A DNA stretch of 64,000 nucleotides from Streptomyces geranii (lineage in GTDB: Bacteria > Actinomycetota > Actinomycetes > Streptomycetales > Streptomycetaceae): NCBI RefSeq assembly GCF_002954775.1, contig NZ_PJME01000008.1, positions 186,001 through 250,000 on the forward strand, given 5' to 3'. Numbering within the stretch: position 1 is the stretch's first letter; the number at the start of each line of letters is the position of its first letter. Positions 1 through 8,331 of this stretch are shown here, one piece after another. Made by a program: the position numbers and the translations under genes. The notes under the pieces are model-generated. The model was not told the DNA's origin and did no database searches. It saw only the letters and a list, made by a program, of their open reading frames with translations.

Positions 1-520
1 GCTGCTGGTCTCCGCCGTCGCGAACACCGCGGCCAACCGGCGCCTGACCTTCGGGGTGACCGGCCGGGGCGGTGCGGTGCGCCACCAGGCGCAGGGCCTG
101 GTCGTCTTCGGCATCGGACTCGCCCTGACCAGCGGCTCGCTCGCCGCCCTCAACGCGGCGACCAGCGACCCCGGTCACTCCACGGAACTGGCGGTGCTCA
201 TCGCCGCCAACCTCGCGGCAACGGTGCTGCGGTTCCTGCTCTTCAGGGCCTGGGTCTTCCCGGACCAGCGCGACGAGCCGACGGCCTCGACGGTCGTGGC
301 CTCGCACACGCCGAGTTCGCCGACCTATCAGGCCTACCAGGCCCACAACTCGGGCCAGTACACCTCGACTTCGTACAACAACTCGCAGTACGCCAACTCC
401 CCTTACCCCAATGACCAGTTCCGCGCCGGTGAAGTCGCGGACCGTACCTGGGGGGACCCGACCATGCGGCTCCAGCCGGTGCGCCCGCACGACAGCCAGG
501 ATCCGAGGAACCCGCGATGA
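1..520 (+). CDS. GtrA-like membrane protein, 5' end outside window
   Basis: Frame 2 is open from the window edge, so the N terminus is missing. The visible part has two hydrophobic segments, an R-R-L-T-F motif before the first and an F-R-A-W-V-F motif after the second. That is the end of a GtrA/DPMS-type small membrane protein, a family linked to polyprenyl-linked sugar handling. A hydrophilic tail rich in S, T, Y, N and Q follows (about 80 residues) and is longer than usual for the family. Its stop overlaps the start of the GT39 gene by ATGA at 517-520, so the two are probably co-translated. The family call is by motif only. Confidence 0.75.
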   Translation, partial: LLVSAVANTAANRRLTFGVTGRGGAVRHQAQGLVVFGIGLALTSGSLAALNAATSDPGHSTELAVLIAANLAATVLRFLLFRAWVFPDQRDEPTASTVVASHTPSSPTYQAYQAHNSGQYTSTSYNNSQYANSPYPNDQFRAGEVADRTWGDPTMRLQPVRPHDSQDPRNPR

Positions 521-2772
521 CAACCACGCACTTCGACCAGACGACCTATCCCCCGCCGGACCCAACTCCGGTACAGCAGCAGGAAGTCGGCGACACGGCC
601 GTACCGGCTCCCTCCTCCGGTGAGCCCAAGCAGCCCTTCGTGCACAGACTGTGGCGCGGGCGGCCCGAGGACCACCGGTGGATACGGCCCGCCTTCCTCG
701 CCACGCTGCTGGTGATCGGCGCGCTGTACACCTGGAACCTGACGGCCTCCGGGTACGCCAACTCCTTCTACTCGGCGGCGGTTCAGGCCGGCAGCCAGTC
801 CTGGAAGGCCTTCTTCTTCGGCTCGCTCGACTCGGCGAACGCCATCACCGTCGACAAGCCCCCGGCCTCCCTCTGGCCGATGTCGTTGTCGGTCCGCGTC
901 TTCGGCCTCAACTCCTTCGCGATCCTGTTCCCGCAGGTCCTGATGGCCGTCGCCACGGCGGGTGTGCTGTACGCGTCCGTGCGGCGCCGCTTCAACGCGA
1001 CCGCGGGCTTCCTCACGATGGCGGTTTTCGCGCTGACACCCGTCGCCGCGCTGATGTTCCGCTTCAACAACCCGGACGCGCTCCTCGCGCTCCTCATGGC
1101 CGCCGCGGTCTACGCGACCCAGCGCGCCATGGAGAAGGCCGAGACGAAGTGGCTGCTCTGGGCGGGTACGGCGATCGGTTTCGCCTTCCTCGTCAAGACG
1201 CTCCAGGCCTTCCTGATCCTGCCGGTGCTCGCCCTGGTCTACGTGATCTTCGCGCCGACCAGCGTGCGCAGGCGGATCGGCCAGGTGCTGGCCGCCGGGC
1301 TCGCGATGGTCGTAGCGGGCGGCTGGTGGGTCGCGATCGTCGAGCTGTGGCCGGCCTCCTCGCGCCCCTACATCGGCGGCTCGCAGAACAACTCCTTCCT
1401 TGAACTGACCTTCGGCTACAACGGACTCGGCCGTATCAACGGCGAGGAGACCGGCAGCGTCGGCGGTGGTGGCGGTGGCGGCAGCAGCGGCCAGTGGGGC
1501 GAGACCGGCTGGGACCGGATGTTCAGCTCCAGCATCGGCGGCCAGATCTCCTGGCTGATCCCGGCCGCGCTGATCCTGCTCGTCGCGGGCATCTGGGCCG
1601 GCCGCAAGGCCACCCGCACGGACGGCGTCCGCGCCCTGCTCCTCCTCTGGGGTGGCTCGCTGCTGATCACCATGGTGGTCTTCAGCTACATGCAGGGCAT
1701 CTTCCACGAGTACTACACCGTCGCCCTCGCCCCCTACATCGCCCCGCTGATCGGTATCGGCGCGGCCCTGCTGTGGCGCGAACGGGACAAGATGTGGGCG
1801 TCGTTGACGCTCGCGGGCGCCATGACGGCGACCTCGGTGTGGGGTTACGTCCTCCTCAACCGTTCCTCCGACTACCTGCCCTGGCTGAAGTGGCTGGTGC
1901 TGGTCGGCGGCCTCGTCGCCGCGCTGGGCCTGATCTTCGTCAACAAGCTCGGACGCCAACTGGCGCTCGCGGTAGTCGGGTTGAGCTTCGTCACGGCACT
2001 TGCGGGCCCGACCGCGTACTCCCTCACCACCCTCAACGAGGGTCACACCGGCTCGATCGTCACGGCGGGTCCGTCGGTGTCCGGCGGTCGCGGTGGCCCC
2101 GGCGGTGGCGGTGGCGGCGGTATGGGCGGCGGTCCTGGTGGCGGCGGTCAGCAGGGCAACCAGAACGGCAACACCCAGGGCGGCCAGGGCAATCAGCAGG
2201 GCGGTGGCGGCATGGGCCAGCCTCCGACCGGCGGCAACGGCAACAGCAACGGCGGCGGGTTCCCGGGCGGCGGCAACGGCAACACCCAGGGCAATGGCAG
2301 TACCCAGGGCCAGGGCAACCAGCAGGGTGGCATGCCCGGCGGTACGACCGGCGAGGGTGGCGGCATGGGCGGCGGCGGTGGCGTGGGCGGTCTGCTCAAC
2401 GGCGCCAGCGTCACCAGCGAGGCCAAGGCCCTGCTGGAGAAGAACGCGGGTGACTACACCTGGGCGGCGGCAGCCATCGGCGCGCAGAACGCGGCGAGCT
2501 ACCAACTGGCCACCGGCGACCCGGTGATGGCGATCGGCGGCTTCAACGGCACCGACCCGTCCCCGACACTGGCCGAGTTCAAGAAGTACGTGGCGGACGG
2601 CAAGATCCACTACTTCATCTCCAGTGGCTCCGGCGGCGGTGGCATGGGCGGCAGCAGCAGCACGACGAGCACGTCGTCGCAGATCAGCTCGTGGATCGAG
2701 AGCAACTTCACGAAGGTGACAGTGGGTTCGGCCACCTTCTACGACCTGACGCAGCCGACGAGCAGCAGCTGA
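517..2772 (+). CDS. GT39-family (ArnT/PMT-like) membrane glycosyltransferase
   Basis: 751 residues. A cytoplasmic N terminus is followed by many membrane segments. An early luminal loop holds D-K-P-P (around residue 115), the acidic/proline motif typical of GT39 enzymes that use polyprenyl-phosphate sugars. After the last membrane segments (around residue 500) lies an extracytoplasmic domain that opens with a long Gly/Asn/Gln-rich stretch (about residues 525-640). A short folded segment ends in a second Gly-rich loop and an S/T tail. Such low-complexity inserts are common in Streptomyces members. The start is fixed by the overlap with the GtrA-like gene, which could supply or flip the lipid-linked sugar donor (inference). 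Confidence 0.88.
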   Translation: MTTTHFDQTTYPPPDPTPVQQQEVGDTAVPAPSSGEPKQPFVHRLWRGRPEDHRWIRPAFLATLLVIGALYTWNLTASGYANSFYSAAVQAGSQSWKAFFFGSLDSANAITVDKPPASLWPMSLSVRVFGLNSFAILFPQVLMAVATAGVLYASVRRRFNATAGFLTMAVFALTPVAALMFRFNNPDALLALLMAAAVYATQRAMEKAETKWLLWAGTAIGFAFLVKTLQAFLILPVLALVYVIFAPTSVRRRIGQVLAAGLAMVVAGGWWVAIVELWPASSRPYIGGSQNNSFLELTFGYNGLGRINGEETGSVGGGGGGGSSGQWGETGWDRMFSSSIGGQISWLIPAALILLVAGIWAGRKATRTDGVRALLLLWGGSLLITMVVFSYMQGIFHEYYTVALAPYIAPLIGIGAALLWRERDKMWASLTLAGAMTATSVWGYVLLNRSSDYLPWLKWLVLVGGLVAALGLIFVNKLGRQLALAVVGLSFVTALAGPTAYSLTTLNEGHTGSIVTAGPSVSGGRGGPGGGGGGGMGGGPGGGGQQGNQNGNTQGGQGNQQGGGGMGQPPTGGNGNSNGGGFPGGGNGNTQGNGSTQGQGNQQGGMPGGTTGEGGGMGGGGGVGGLLNGASVTSEAKALLEKNAGDYTWAAAAIGAQNAASYQLATGDPVMAIGGFNGTDPSPTLAEFKKYVADGKIHYFISSGSGGGGMGGSSSTTSTSSQISSWIESNFTKVTVGSATFYDLTQPTSSS

Positions 2773-2799
2773 CCGGCATCCGCTGAGGGTTCCTTTCCA

Positions 2800-2845
2800 G
2801 GGTGGTGGCCCGGAGCGATACAGCTCCGGGCCACCACCCGTTTTT
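2800..2845 (+). terminator. Strong intrinsic terminator after the GT39 gene
   Basis: A perfect 17-bp stem (2800-2816 with 2823-2839) and a 6-nt loop are followed by a T run at 2841-2845. It separates the glycosyltransferase operon from the MFS gene. Confidence 0.9.
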
Positions 2846-2850
2846 AGTTT

Positions 2851-2888
2851 GTTGTACGCCGTACAGGAACTGTTCTACGGTGTACAAC
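2851..2888. promoter_or_regulatory. Operator-like palindrome abutting the MFS start codon
   Basis: A 38-bp imperfect palindrome has outer arms GTTGTAC/GTACAAC and inner CCGTA/TACGG. It ends one base before the ATG at 2889. TetR-type regulators usually bind sites of this length, so the TetR encoded downstream (4546-5310) is the obvious candidate. Because the site reaches the start codon, the MFS mRNA is either leaderless or has almost no leader. Confidence 0.7.
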
Positions 2889-4391
2889 ATGTCTACGTCC
2901 CCCCAGGGCACCCGCTCGGACAAGTCCCGGTCCCAGTCCCAGGGTCACCCCCAGCGCTGGCTGATCCTCGGTGTCATCTGTCTCGCGCAGCTCACCGTGC
3001 TGCTCGACAACACCGTCCTGAACGTCGCGATCCCCTCCCTCACCCGGGAGTTGGGCGCGTCCACGTCCGACATCCAGTGGATGATCAACGCGTACTCGCT
3101 GGTCCAGTCGGGCCTGCTGCTCACCGCCGGCAGCGCGGCCGACCGCTACGGCCGCAAGAAGATGCTGATAGCGGGCCTGGCCCTGTTCGGCGTTGGCTCG
3201 CTGGTCGCCGGACTGGCGGACAGCACCGGCCAGTTGATCGCGGCGCGGGCCGGAATGGGCGTAGGCGGGGCGCTGTTGATGACGACCACGCTGGCCGTGG
3301 CGATGCAGATCTTCACGCCCGAGGAGCAGCCGAGGGCGATCGGCATCTGGGCGGCGGTGAACTCCCTAGGCTTCGCCACGGGCCCCCTCCTCGGCGGCTT
3401 CATGCTGAACCACTTCTGGTGGGGCGCGATCTTCCTGATCAACCTCCCCGTCGCGGCACTGGGGTTGGTGGCGGTGGTGGCGCTGGTCCCCGAGTCCAGG
3501 AATCCGCAGGGCGACCGCCCGGACCTGGTGGGTGCGCTGCTGTCGACCATCGGCATGTCCTCGCTGGTCTTCGCGATCATCTCCGGCCCGGAGCACGGCT
3601 GGACCTCCGGCCGCGTACTGGTCCCGGCGGCGGTCGCGGTAGTCGTGCTCGCCGCGTTCGCGTACTGGGAGAGCAGGATCCCGTACCCCATGCTGGACAT
3701 GCACTTCTTCCGCAACCGCCGCTTCACGGGCGCGGTCGCGGGCGCGGTGCTCATCACGTTCGGCATGGGCGGCTCCCTCTTCCTCCTCACCCAGCACATG
3801 CAGTTCGTGCTCGGATACGGCCCCCTGGAGGCCGGCCTGCGCACGGCACCGCTCGCCCTCGCGATCGTCGCCCTCAACTTCACCGGCGTGGCGGCGAAAT
3901 GGTCGGCGAGGCTCGGCACCCCGATCGCCATCGGCCTCGGCATGACGGCGATGGCGGCGGGCCTGGTGTCCATCGCGACGGTTGCCTCCGGCGGTTACGC
4001 GGGTACGTTGCTGGGCCTGCTGCTGATCGGCACGGGAGCGGCGGTGGCGAGCCCCGCGATGGCCCACGCGATCATGAGCTCCATCCCGCCGGAGAAGGCG
4101 GGTGTCGGGGCGGGGATCAACGGCACGGTGGCGGAGTTCGGGCAGGGTCTGGGGGTCGCGGTACTGGGCGCGGTGCTCAACTCGCGCTTCGCGGCGCTGA
4201 TTTCGGTGGCGGCGGTGTCCCTGCCGGGGGCGTTGGCGGAGGCGGGGTCGGCGGCGGAGAGGGCGCGTATTACGGAGGCGTTCGCGTCCGGGCTGGAGAC
4301 GAGTCAGTTGGTGGGGGCGGGGGCTGTGTTGCTGGGTGGGGTGGTGGCGGCGGTACTGCTGCGCAGAGCCGAGCGGATGAATGCCGCCTAG
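2889..4391 (+). CDS. DHA2-family (EmrB/QacA) MFS drug efflux transporter
   Basis: 500 residues and about 14 membrane segments. Residues 30-60 contain L-D-N-T-V-L-N-V-A-I-P, the DHA2 motif D1. A D-R-Y-G-R-K-K loop follows TM2 (motif A), and a G-P-L-L-G-G motif C lies in TM5. An in-frame GTG at 2802 is possible but would place the operator inside the gene, so ATG 2889 is preferred. Substrate unknown. The palindrome at the start and the TetR gene downstream suggest induction by the exported compound. Confidence 0.9.
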   Translation: MSTSPQGTRSDKSRSQSQGHPQRWLILGVICLAQLTVLLDNTVLNVAIPSLTRELGASTSDIQWMINAYSLVQSGLLLTAGSAADRYGRKKMLIAGLALFGVGSLVAGLADSTGQLIAARAGMGVGGALLMTTTLAVAMQIFTPEEQPRAIGIWAAVNSLGFATGPLLGGFMLNHFWWGAIFLINLPVAALGLVAVVALVPESRNPQGDRPDLVGALLSTIGMSSLVFAIISGPEHGWTSGRVLVPAAVAVVVLAAFAYWESRIPYPMLDMHFFRNRRFTGAVAGAVLITFGMGGSLFLLTQHMQFVLGYGPLEAGLRTAPLALAIVALNFTGVAAKWSARLGTPIAIGLGMTAMAAGLVSIATVASGGYAGTLLGLLLIGTGAAVASPAMAHAIMSSIPPEKAGVGAGINGTVAEFGQGLGVAVLGAVLNSRFAALISVAAVSLPGALAEAGSAAERARITEAFASGLETSQLVGAGAVLLGGVVAAVLLRRAERMNAA

Positions 4392-4437
4392 GAGCTCGGG
4401 GGTTCTGTTCTGTTGCGGGTGTGGCGCCGTCGTGGTT

Positions 4438-4490
4438 CATCGCGCCCACGCGGCGGAGCCGCATATCAGGCACAGCCCCGCGCCCCTTCA
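4438..4490. repeat. Streptomyces-type intergenic repeat
   Basis: The block with CGCGCCCACGCGGCGGAGCC and CAGCCCCGCGCCCCTT resembles a short dispersed intergenic repeat I recall as common in Streptomyces chromosomes. The rest of 4392-4545 holds the TetR promoter region. An ACGTACGT core at about 4522-4529 could be part of an operator. Confidence 0.5.
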
Positions 4491-4545
4491 GGTCGGCTGC
4501 GGCCTAGCATCTTTGCAAGTGAACGTACGTATCGGGAGGTGCGCC

Positions 4546-5310
4546 ATGGCGAAGGCGGTTGAACGGCCTGCGCGGACCAGTGTGTGGCTGGAAGGGAAAG
4601 CGCGCCGGAGCAGTAGTGGACGTAGCGGTCAGCCCTCCGGTCTGGACCGGGACCGGATCACCGAGGTGACCGTGCGGCTGCTGGACGCCGAGGGACTGGC
4701 GAAGTTCTCCATGCGCCGTCTCGCCGCCGAGCTGAACGTGACGGCGATGTCCGTGTACTGGTACGTCGACACCAAGGACGACCTGCTCGAACTCGCCCTG
4801 GACGCGGCCTCCGCCGAACTGCGCCTGCCCGACCCGGAGTCAGAGGGCGAGGACTGGCGCGACCAGCTCCGAGTGCTGGCCGGCGAGTACCGCTCGTTGC
4901 TGGTCCGCCACCCCTGGGTGTCACCGCTGGCCGGTACTTACCTCAACATCGGCCCGCACTCACAGGCGTTCTCGCGCGCGGTGCAGCGCGTACTGCGCCG
5001 TACGGGACTGCCCGCACGGGGGCTGACGGGCGCCATCGCCGCCGTCTTCCAGTTCGTGTACGGGTTCGGCACGGTCGAGGGCCACTTCATCGCCCGCTGC
5101 GCGGACGCGGGCATGACGCAGGACGCCTTCTTCCAGCACGCTATGAACGCTGTCGGGGCCGCCCCGGAGACCGCCGAGTTCATCCAGGAGTCGGCGGACA
5201 TGATGGAGGCGCGGGGCGGCGGCACGGTGGAGGAGATGAGGGAACGGGACTTCGACTTCGCGCTGGAGCTGCTGGTGGCGGGGATCGAGGCGATGGTGGC
5301 GAGGGCGTGA
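4546..5310 (+). CDS. TetR-family transcriptional regulator
   Basis: 254 residues from ATG 4546, which has a good GGGAGGTG ribosome site. Residues about 30-75 form the TetR helix-turn-helix (R-R-L-A-A-E-L-N-V-T-A-M-S-V-Y-W-Y-V), with Y-W-Y in the recognition helix. The C-terminal half fits the TetR_C ligand-binding fold. The open frame extends back to 4381, but that part crosses the intergenic repeat and looks non-coding. It is co-oriented with the MFS gene and probably controls it through the palindrome at 2851-2888 (inference). Confidence 0.88.
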   Translation: MAKAVERPARTSVWLEGKARRSSSGRSGQPSGLDRDRITEVTVRLLDAEGLAKFSMRRLAAELNVTAMSVYWYVDTKDDLLELALDAASAELRLPDPESEGEDWRDQLRVLAGEYRSLLVRHPWVSPLAGTYLNIGPHSQAFSRAVQRVLRRTGLPARGLTGAIAAVFQFVYGFGTVEGHFIARCADAGMTQDAFFQHAMNAVGAAPETAEFIQESADMMEARGGGTVEEMRERDFDFALELLVAGIEAMVARA

Positions 5311-5341
5311 GCGCTCCCCGTAGGCCTCCCGCCCCCTACCC

Positions 5342-5815
5342 TCATGCCTCCCCGGTCACCAACCGGGCCGGGAACCCGCCGGTGGCAACAGGCCCCCACT
5401 TCTCCGGAGTGACCCGAATGATCGACTTCCCCTGCTTGAGCATGGCCTCGCGATACTCGTCCCAGTCGGGGTGCTCCCCGGCGATGTTCCGGTAGTACTC
5501 CACGAGCGGCTCGACCGACTCGGGCGAGTCGACGACCTCGGCGGTCCCGTCGATCTGCACCCAGGGTCCGTTCCAGTCGTCGCTCAGGACGAGCAGGCTG
5601 ACCCGCTCGTCCCGCTTGGCGTTACGCGTCTTGGCGCGCTCGGGGTACGTCGACACGACGACCCGCCCCGAGTCGTCGACCCCACAGGTCAACGGCGAGG
5701 CCTGCGGAGACCCGTCCGCACGCCGGGTGAGCAGAATCGCCCGATGCCGGGGCCGCACGAAGTCGAGCAGCTCGGCGAGGGAGACGGCGGTGTTCGTAGC
5801 GATGTTCGGTGCCAT
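5342..5815 (-). CDS. PPOX-class F420-dependent oxidoreductase-like protein
   Basis: 157 residues, the normal length for a split-beta-barrel flavin/F420 protein. Features seen: R-P-R-H-R-A-I-L-L-T-R-R-A-D-G-S-P-Q near the N terminus, a V-V-V-S-T-Y-P-E-R-A-K-T-R-N strand and loop (cofactor phosphate side), W-V-Q-I-D-G-T-A-E-V-V, and a C-terminal I-I-R-V-T-P-E-K-W-G-P. These are hallmarks of the Rv1155/Rv2074-type branch, which binds F420 in actinobacteria. The substrate cannot be told. It converges with the TetR gene, 31 bp away. Confidence 0.88.
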   Translation of the reverse strand: MAPNIATNTAVSLAELLDFVRPRHRAILLTRRADGSPQASPLTCGVDDSGRVVVSTYPERAKTRNAKRDERVSLLVLSDDWNGPWVQIDGTAEVVDSPESVEPLVEYYRNIAGEHPDWDEYREAMLKQGKSIIRVTPEKWGPVATGGFPARLVTGEA

Positions 5816-5863
5816 GTGGCCAGCCTAGGGGCAGGTGGGCTGCGGGGCCTGTCCCCGCTGGGC

Positions 5864-6210
5864 TCATGTCCGGGTCGGACCCGGGCAGGCCAGTGCGGGC
5901 TTCGAACGGTTCGGGGAACAGGTCACCACGGCCACGGAAAGGTACGAGGGGTGTTCGAGGTAGAAGCCGTACGACACGTCTCTGCCGGACTCCAGTTGTA
6001 CGGCGGCCGAGTCGACCAGCGTGGCCAGCCGGGTGGCGTCCCGGTCGTACGCGCAGACGAACCGGTGCGTGTGCTCAGCCAGAGCCTCTCCGATCCAGAC
6101 CGCCGCTGCCTTCGCCTCGCCCCAGGTGCCGCGCACGAGCGAAGGGGTTTGATCAGCCAGTACGCGATTTCGAGCGGCGGCAGATCGACGGCCGGAACTC
6201 CGCCGACACT
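5864..6210 (-). pseudogene. Conserved hypothetical protein, probably frameshifted
   Basis: The downstream part is an open frame from GTG 6136 to 5864 (90 residues, beginning V-R-G-T-W-G-E-A-K). Just upstream in another frame is a matching-looking N-terminal stretch, V-D-L-P-P-L-E-I-A-Y-W-L-I-K-P-L-R-S. The two join if one base is shifted near 6133-6137. I recall similar single-frame proteins in Streptomyces next to XRE/DUF397 genes, so this is likely a broken copy. GTG 6136 could also be a real start of a shorter protein. Confidence 0.45.
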
Positions 6211-6291
6211 TCCCGGTGGCGCTGGATCAGTTCGGGTTTTCCTCCGGCCGGGGGTGGGTCGGGGTGCGGGGGCCGGCGTAGGGCTTCCTGA

Positions 6292-6555
6292 TCGAAGCGC
6301 TCCTTTGTCCCGACCCAGAACGTCGCTGTGGGTATCGTCCCGTTCTCGGCGCAACGAACCGTGTGGCCCATGCCGACCTTCACCGTCTTTGACGACACCA
6401 GGGTGCACGCGGACACATTGGACGCTGCTTCCGCCCTCACACAACCAAGCCAGGTCGAGTTGTACACCCGAGCTTTTGAGCGGCTGTCCCAGGGAGCCGC
6501 GCGCGGAGCGGCAGCACGTTCCCTGATAGCGGATGCGGTGGCGTCACTGACGTGA
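6292..6555 (+). pseudogene. C-terminal remnant of an XRE (DUF5753-type) regulator
   Basis: The frame reads V-G-I-V-P-F, then W-P-M-P-T-F-T-V-F-D-D-T, then L-T-Q-P-S-Q-V-E-L-Y-T-R-A-F-E-R-L and A-A-R-S-L-I-A-D-A. This is the characteristic end of ligand domains in Streptomyces XRE regulators. No helix-turn-helix part precedes it in frame, and a stop lies immediately upstream at 6289-6291. It is antisense to nothing recognisable. Confidence 0.55.
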
Positions 6556-6611
6556 CGAACGATGTCGGTGGACGAGCCGCAGTCACGGCTGGTCGGCACC
6601 ACCACCGTTCC

Positions 6612-6800
6612 TCACCTCCGGGAAGAGCGCCGCCCCACACCGGAGAGGAAGTCCGCCCAGGCCGCGGGCCGGACGGTGAGTTGGGCGCCCGCGGGTGTCT
6701 TGGAGTCGCGTATGTGGATGGTGGTGGGGGCGGTGGCTATCTCGACGCAGGCAGAGCCTTCTTCGCTGTAGGTCGACTTGTGCCAGGTCGGTTCGGTCAT
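6612..6800 (-). CDS. DUF397 domain protein
   Basis: 62 residues with the DUF397 pattern: W-H-K-S-T-Y-S near the N terminus, a C-V-E-I-A core, then I-H-I-R-D-S-K-T-P and a W-A-D-F-L end. These small proteins pair with XRE regulators throughout Streptomyces and several modulate development or antibiotic production. Its start is 10 bp after the stop of the XRE gene, so they form an operon. GAGAGA lies just upstream of the ATG. Confidence 0.93.
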   Translation of the reverse strand: MTEPTWHKSTYSEEGSACVEIATAPTTIHIRDSKTPAGAQLTVRPAAWADFLSGVGRRSSRR

Positions 6801-6810
6801 CGTTCGTCTC

Positions 6811-7662
6811 TCAGGTGTCTTGGGAGATGCGGTGGATGAGGTCGCGCGAGGGGGCGGGTTTCAGGGCGACGGACTCCATGCGGTTAAGGACGAGCCGGTA
6901 CTTCTCCAATTGTCCTGCCGCGTCGACGAGTTGGCTGCCGTGTGCCGTGTCCACCTCGACGGTGTCGAGGGCGGGTACCGGGCCGTGGAAGTAGTCGACG
7001 GCGTGCCCGGCCGTGGGGAACGACGTGCCGTCGAAGGGGATCACGCGAAGGCCGACGGCGGGGTGTTCGCTCATCTCGGTGAGGTGCCGCAGCTGAGCCC
7101 TGGCCACCTCGCGACCACCGAACTGCATGCGCAGGGCGGCCTCGTGGACGATCGCCGCGTATGGCGGCGGCTGCTCACGGTGGAGGATGGCCTGGCGCTT
7201 GATGCGGTGCGAGATGCGGTACTCGATGTCGTGCGGGCGCAAGGGCGGCACCGCTTCGCGGAACAGCGCGCGGGCGTGTTCCGGTGTCTGGAGCAGACCG
7301 GGGATGTTGATGACCTGGGTCACGCGCACCGCCGTGGCGTGGTGTTCCAGCTCGGCCAGGTCGAGGAGGCGGGACGGCAGGGTGTCGCGGTACTCCTCCC
7401 ACCAGCCCCGCGTGCGATCCGCGGCCATGGCGGCGAGGGCGTCGACCAGGGGAGCGTCCGTGGCGCCGTAGATCTGGGCGAGCGTGTGCACGCGTTCCGC
7501 GCTGACGCCGAAGCGGTTGGCCTCGATGTTGCTCATCTGGCCCTGAGTCGTGCCCAGGGACCTGGCGGCCTCGGCGGCGGTCATGCCGGCGCGTTCCCGT
7601 AGTCGGCGCAGTTCTACGCCGACCCGGAGGCGGCGTGCCGTCGGGGCGGGCCTCGGTGCCAT
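6811..7662 (-). CDS. XRE-family regulator (HTH plus DUF5753-type domain)
   Basis: 283 residues from ATG 7662. Residues about 15-70 are an HTH_XRE domain (L-R-E-R-A-G-M-T-A-A-E-A-A-R-S-L-G then Q-M-S-N-I-E). The rest is the large alpha/beta domain usual for DUF397 partners (I-P-G-L-L-Q-T-P-E-H-A-R-A at about 160). A longer frame to 7893 exists but crosses the divergent promoter. It is divergent from the ATPase gene at 7815, with an inverted repeat between them that is a likely autoregulatory site. Confidence 0.92.
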   Translation of the reverse strand: MAPRPAPTARRLRVGVELRRLRERAGMTAAEAARSLGTTQGQMSNIEANRFGVSAERVHTLAQIYGATDAPLVDALAAMAADRTRGWWEEYRDTLPSRLLDLAELEHHATAVRVTQVINIPGLLQTPEHARALFREAVPPLRPHDIEYRISHRIKRQAILHREQPPPYAAIVHEAALRMQFGGREVARAQLRHLTEMSEHPAVGLRVIPFDGTSFPTAGHAVDYFHGPVPALDTVEVDTAHGSQLVDAAGQLEKYRLVLNRMESVALKPAPSRDLIHRISQDT

Positions 7663-7717
7663 GTCTCCACTCCGTTTCGTACACCTGGCGTGGGGGGTCA
7701 CCCACACGAAGCATATT

Positions 7718-7753
7718 GCTGAAGGTTTTTCGGAATTCTGCAAAACCTTCAGC
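7718..7753. promoter_or_regulatory. Inverted repeat between divergent XRE and ATPase genes
   Basis: Arms GCTGAAGGTTTT (7718-7729) and AAAACCTTCAGC (7742-7753) are perfect and 12 bp each, with a 12-bp AT-rich centre. It sits between the two start codons and is placed to control both. Confidence 0.7.
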
Positions 7754-7814
7754 AGGCGCAGTCTACGGTGAAACCGCAAACCACCGAGCCAACCCCCCAC
7801 CGCAGGAGCCGTCC

Positions 7815-8258
7815 ATGCGCACCGTATCCCCGCCCACCACCTGGACGTACACCCTCCGCCTCCCCCACGACCCCCGCGCGGCACGAGTCGCACGTATGAC
7901 CGTACGGACCGTGCTTGACACCCACGGCAGGCCCGAAATCCTGGACGCCGTCGAGCTGTTGACCTCCGAGCTGGTCACCAACGCCTACCGGCACACCGAC
8001 GGCCCCGCCTCCCTCCGCCTCACCGCCCTTGCCGACGGACGTCTGCGCGTCGGACTCTGGGACAGCCACCCGCGTATCCCCGCCCCCTTCGGCTCGCCGC
8101 CCCGCGACCGCGTCCCGCTCGCGCCGGCCGACCGGGAGGGCGGGCGCGGGCTGCGTCTCGTACAGGAGTACGCCGACTGCTGGGGTGGCTGGCCCCTCGG
8201 GGACGGTCTGCTGGACCGCGGCGCCGGGAAGTTGCTGTGGTTCGAGGTGGGCGGGTGA
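7815..8258 (+). CDS. HATPase_c_2 ATP-binding regulatory protein (anti-sigma/SpoIIAB-like)
   Basis: 147 residues from ATG 7815 with CAGGAG upstream. It shows the Bergerat N box (E-L-V-T-N-A-Y-R-H), the D-x-H/G1 region (G-L-W-D-S-H-P) and a G2 box (E-G-G-R-G-L-R-L-V). These are soluble kinases or regulators related to anti-sigma factors. Streptomyces has dozens, often beside XRE/DUF397 genes as here. The partner protein is unknown. Confidence 0.88.
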   Translation: MRTVSPPTTWTYTLRLPHDPRAARVARMTVRTVLDTHGRPEILDAVELLTSELVTNAYRHTDGPASLRLTALADGRLRVGLWDSHPRIPAPFGSPPRDRVPLAPADREGGRGLRLVQEYADCWGGWPLGDGLLDRGAGKLLWFEVGG

Positions 8259-8331
8259 GTGAGACCGGTCGGTTCTGGAGAGGGATCCGAACGGACGGAC
8301 AACGGAGACCTGGGGGCGGGGAGCGAACGGA

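Noticed and set aside
403-2610. 735-codon open frame antisense to the GT39 gene
   Set aside because: It is a GC-driven shadow with no domain and biased composition, fully covered by a clear membrane enzyme.
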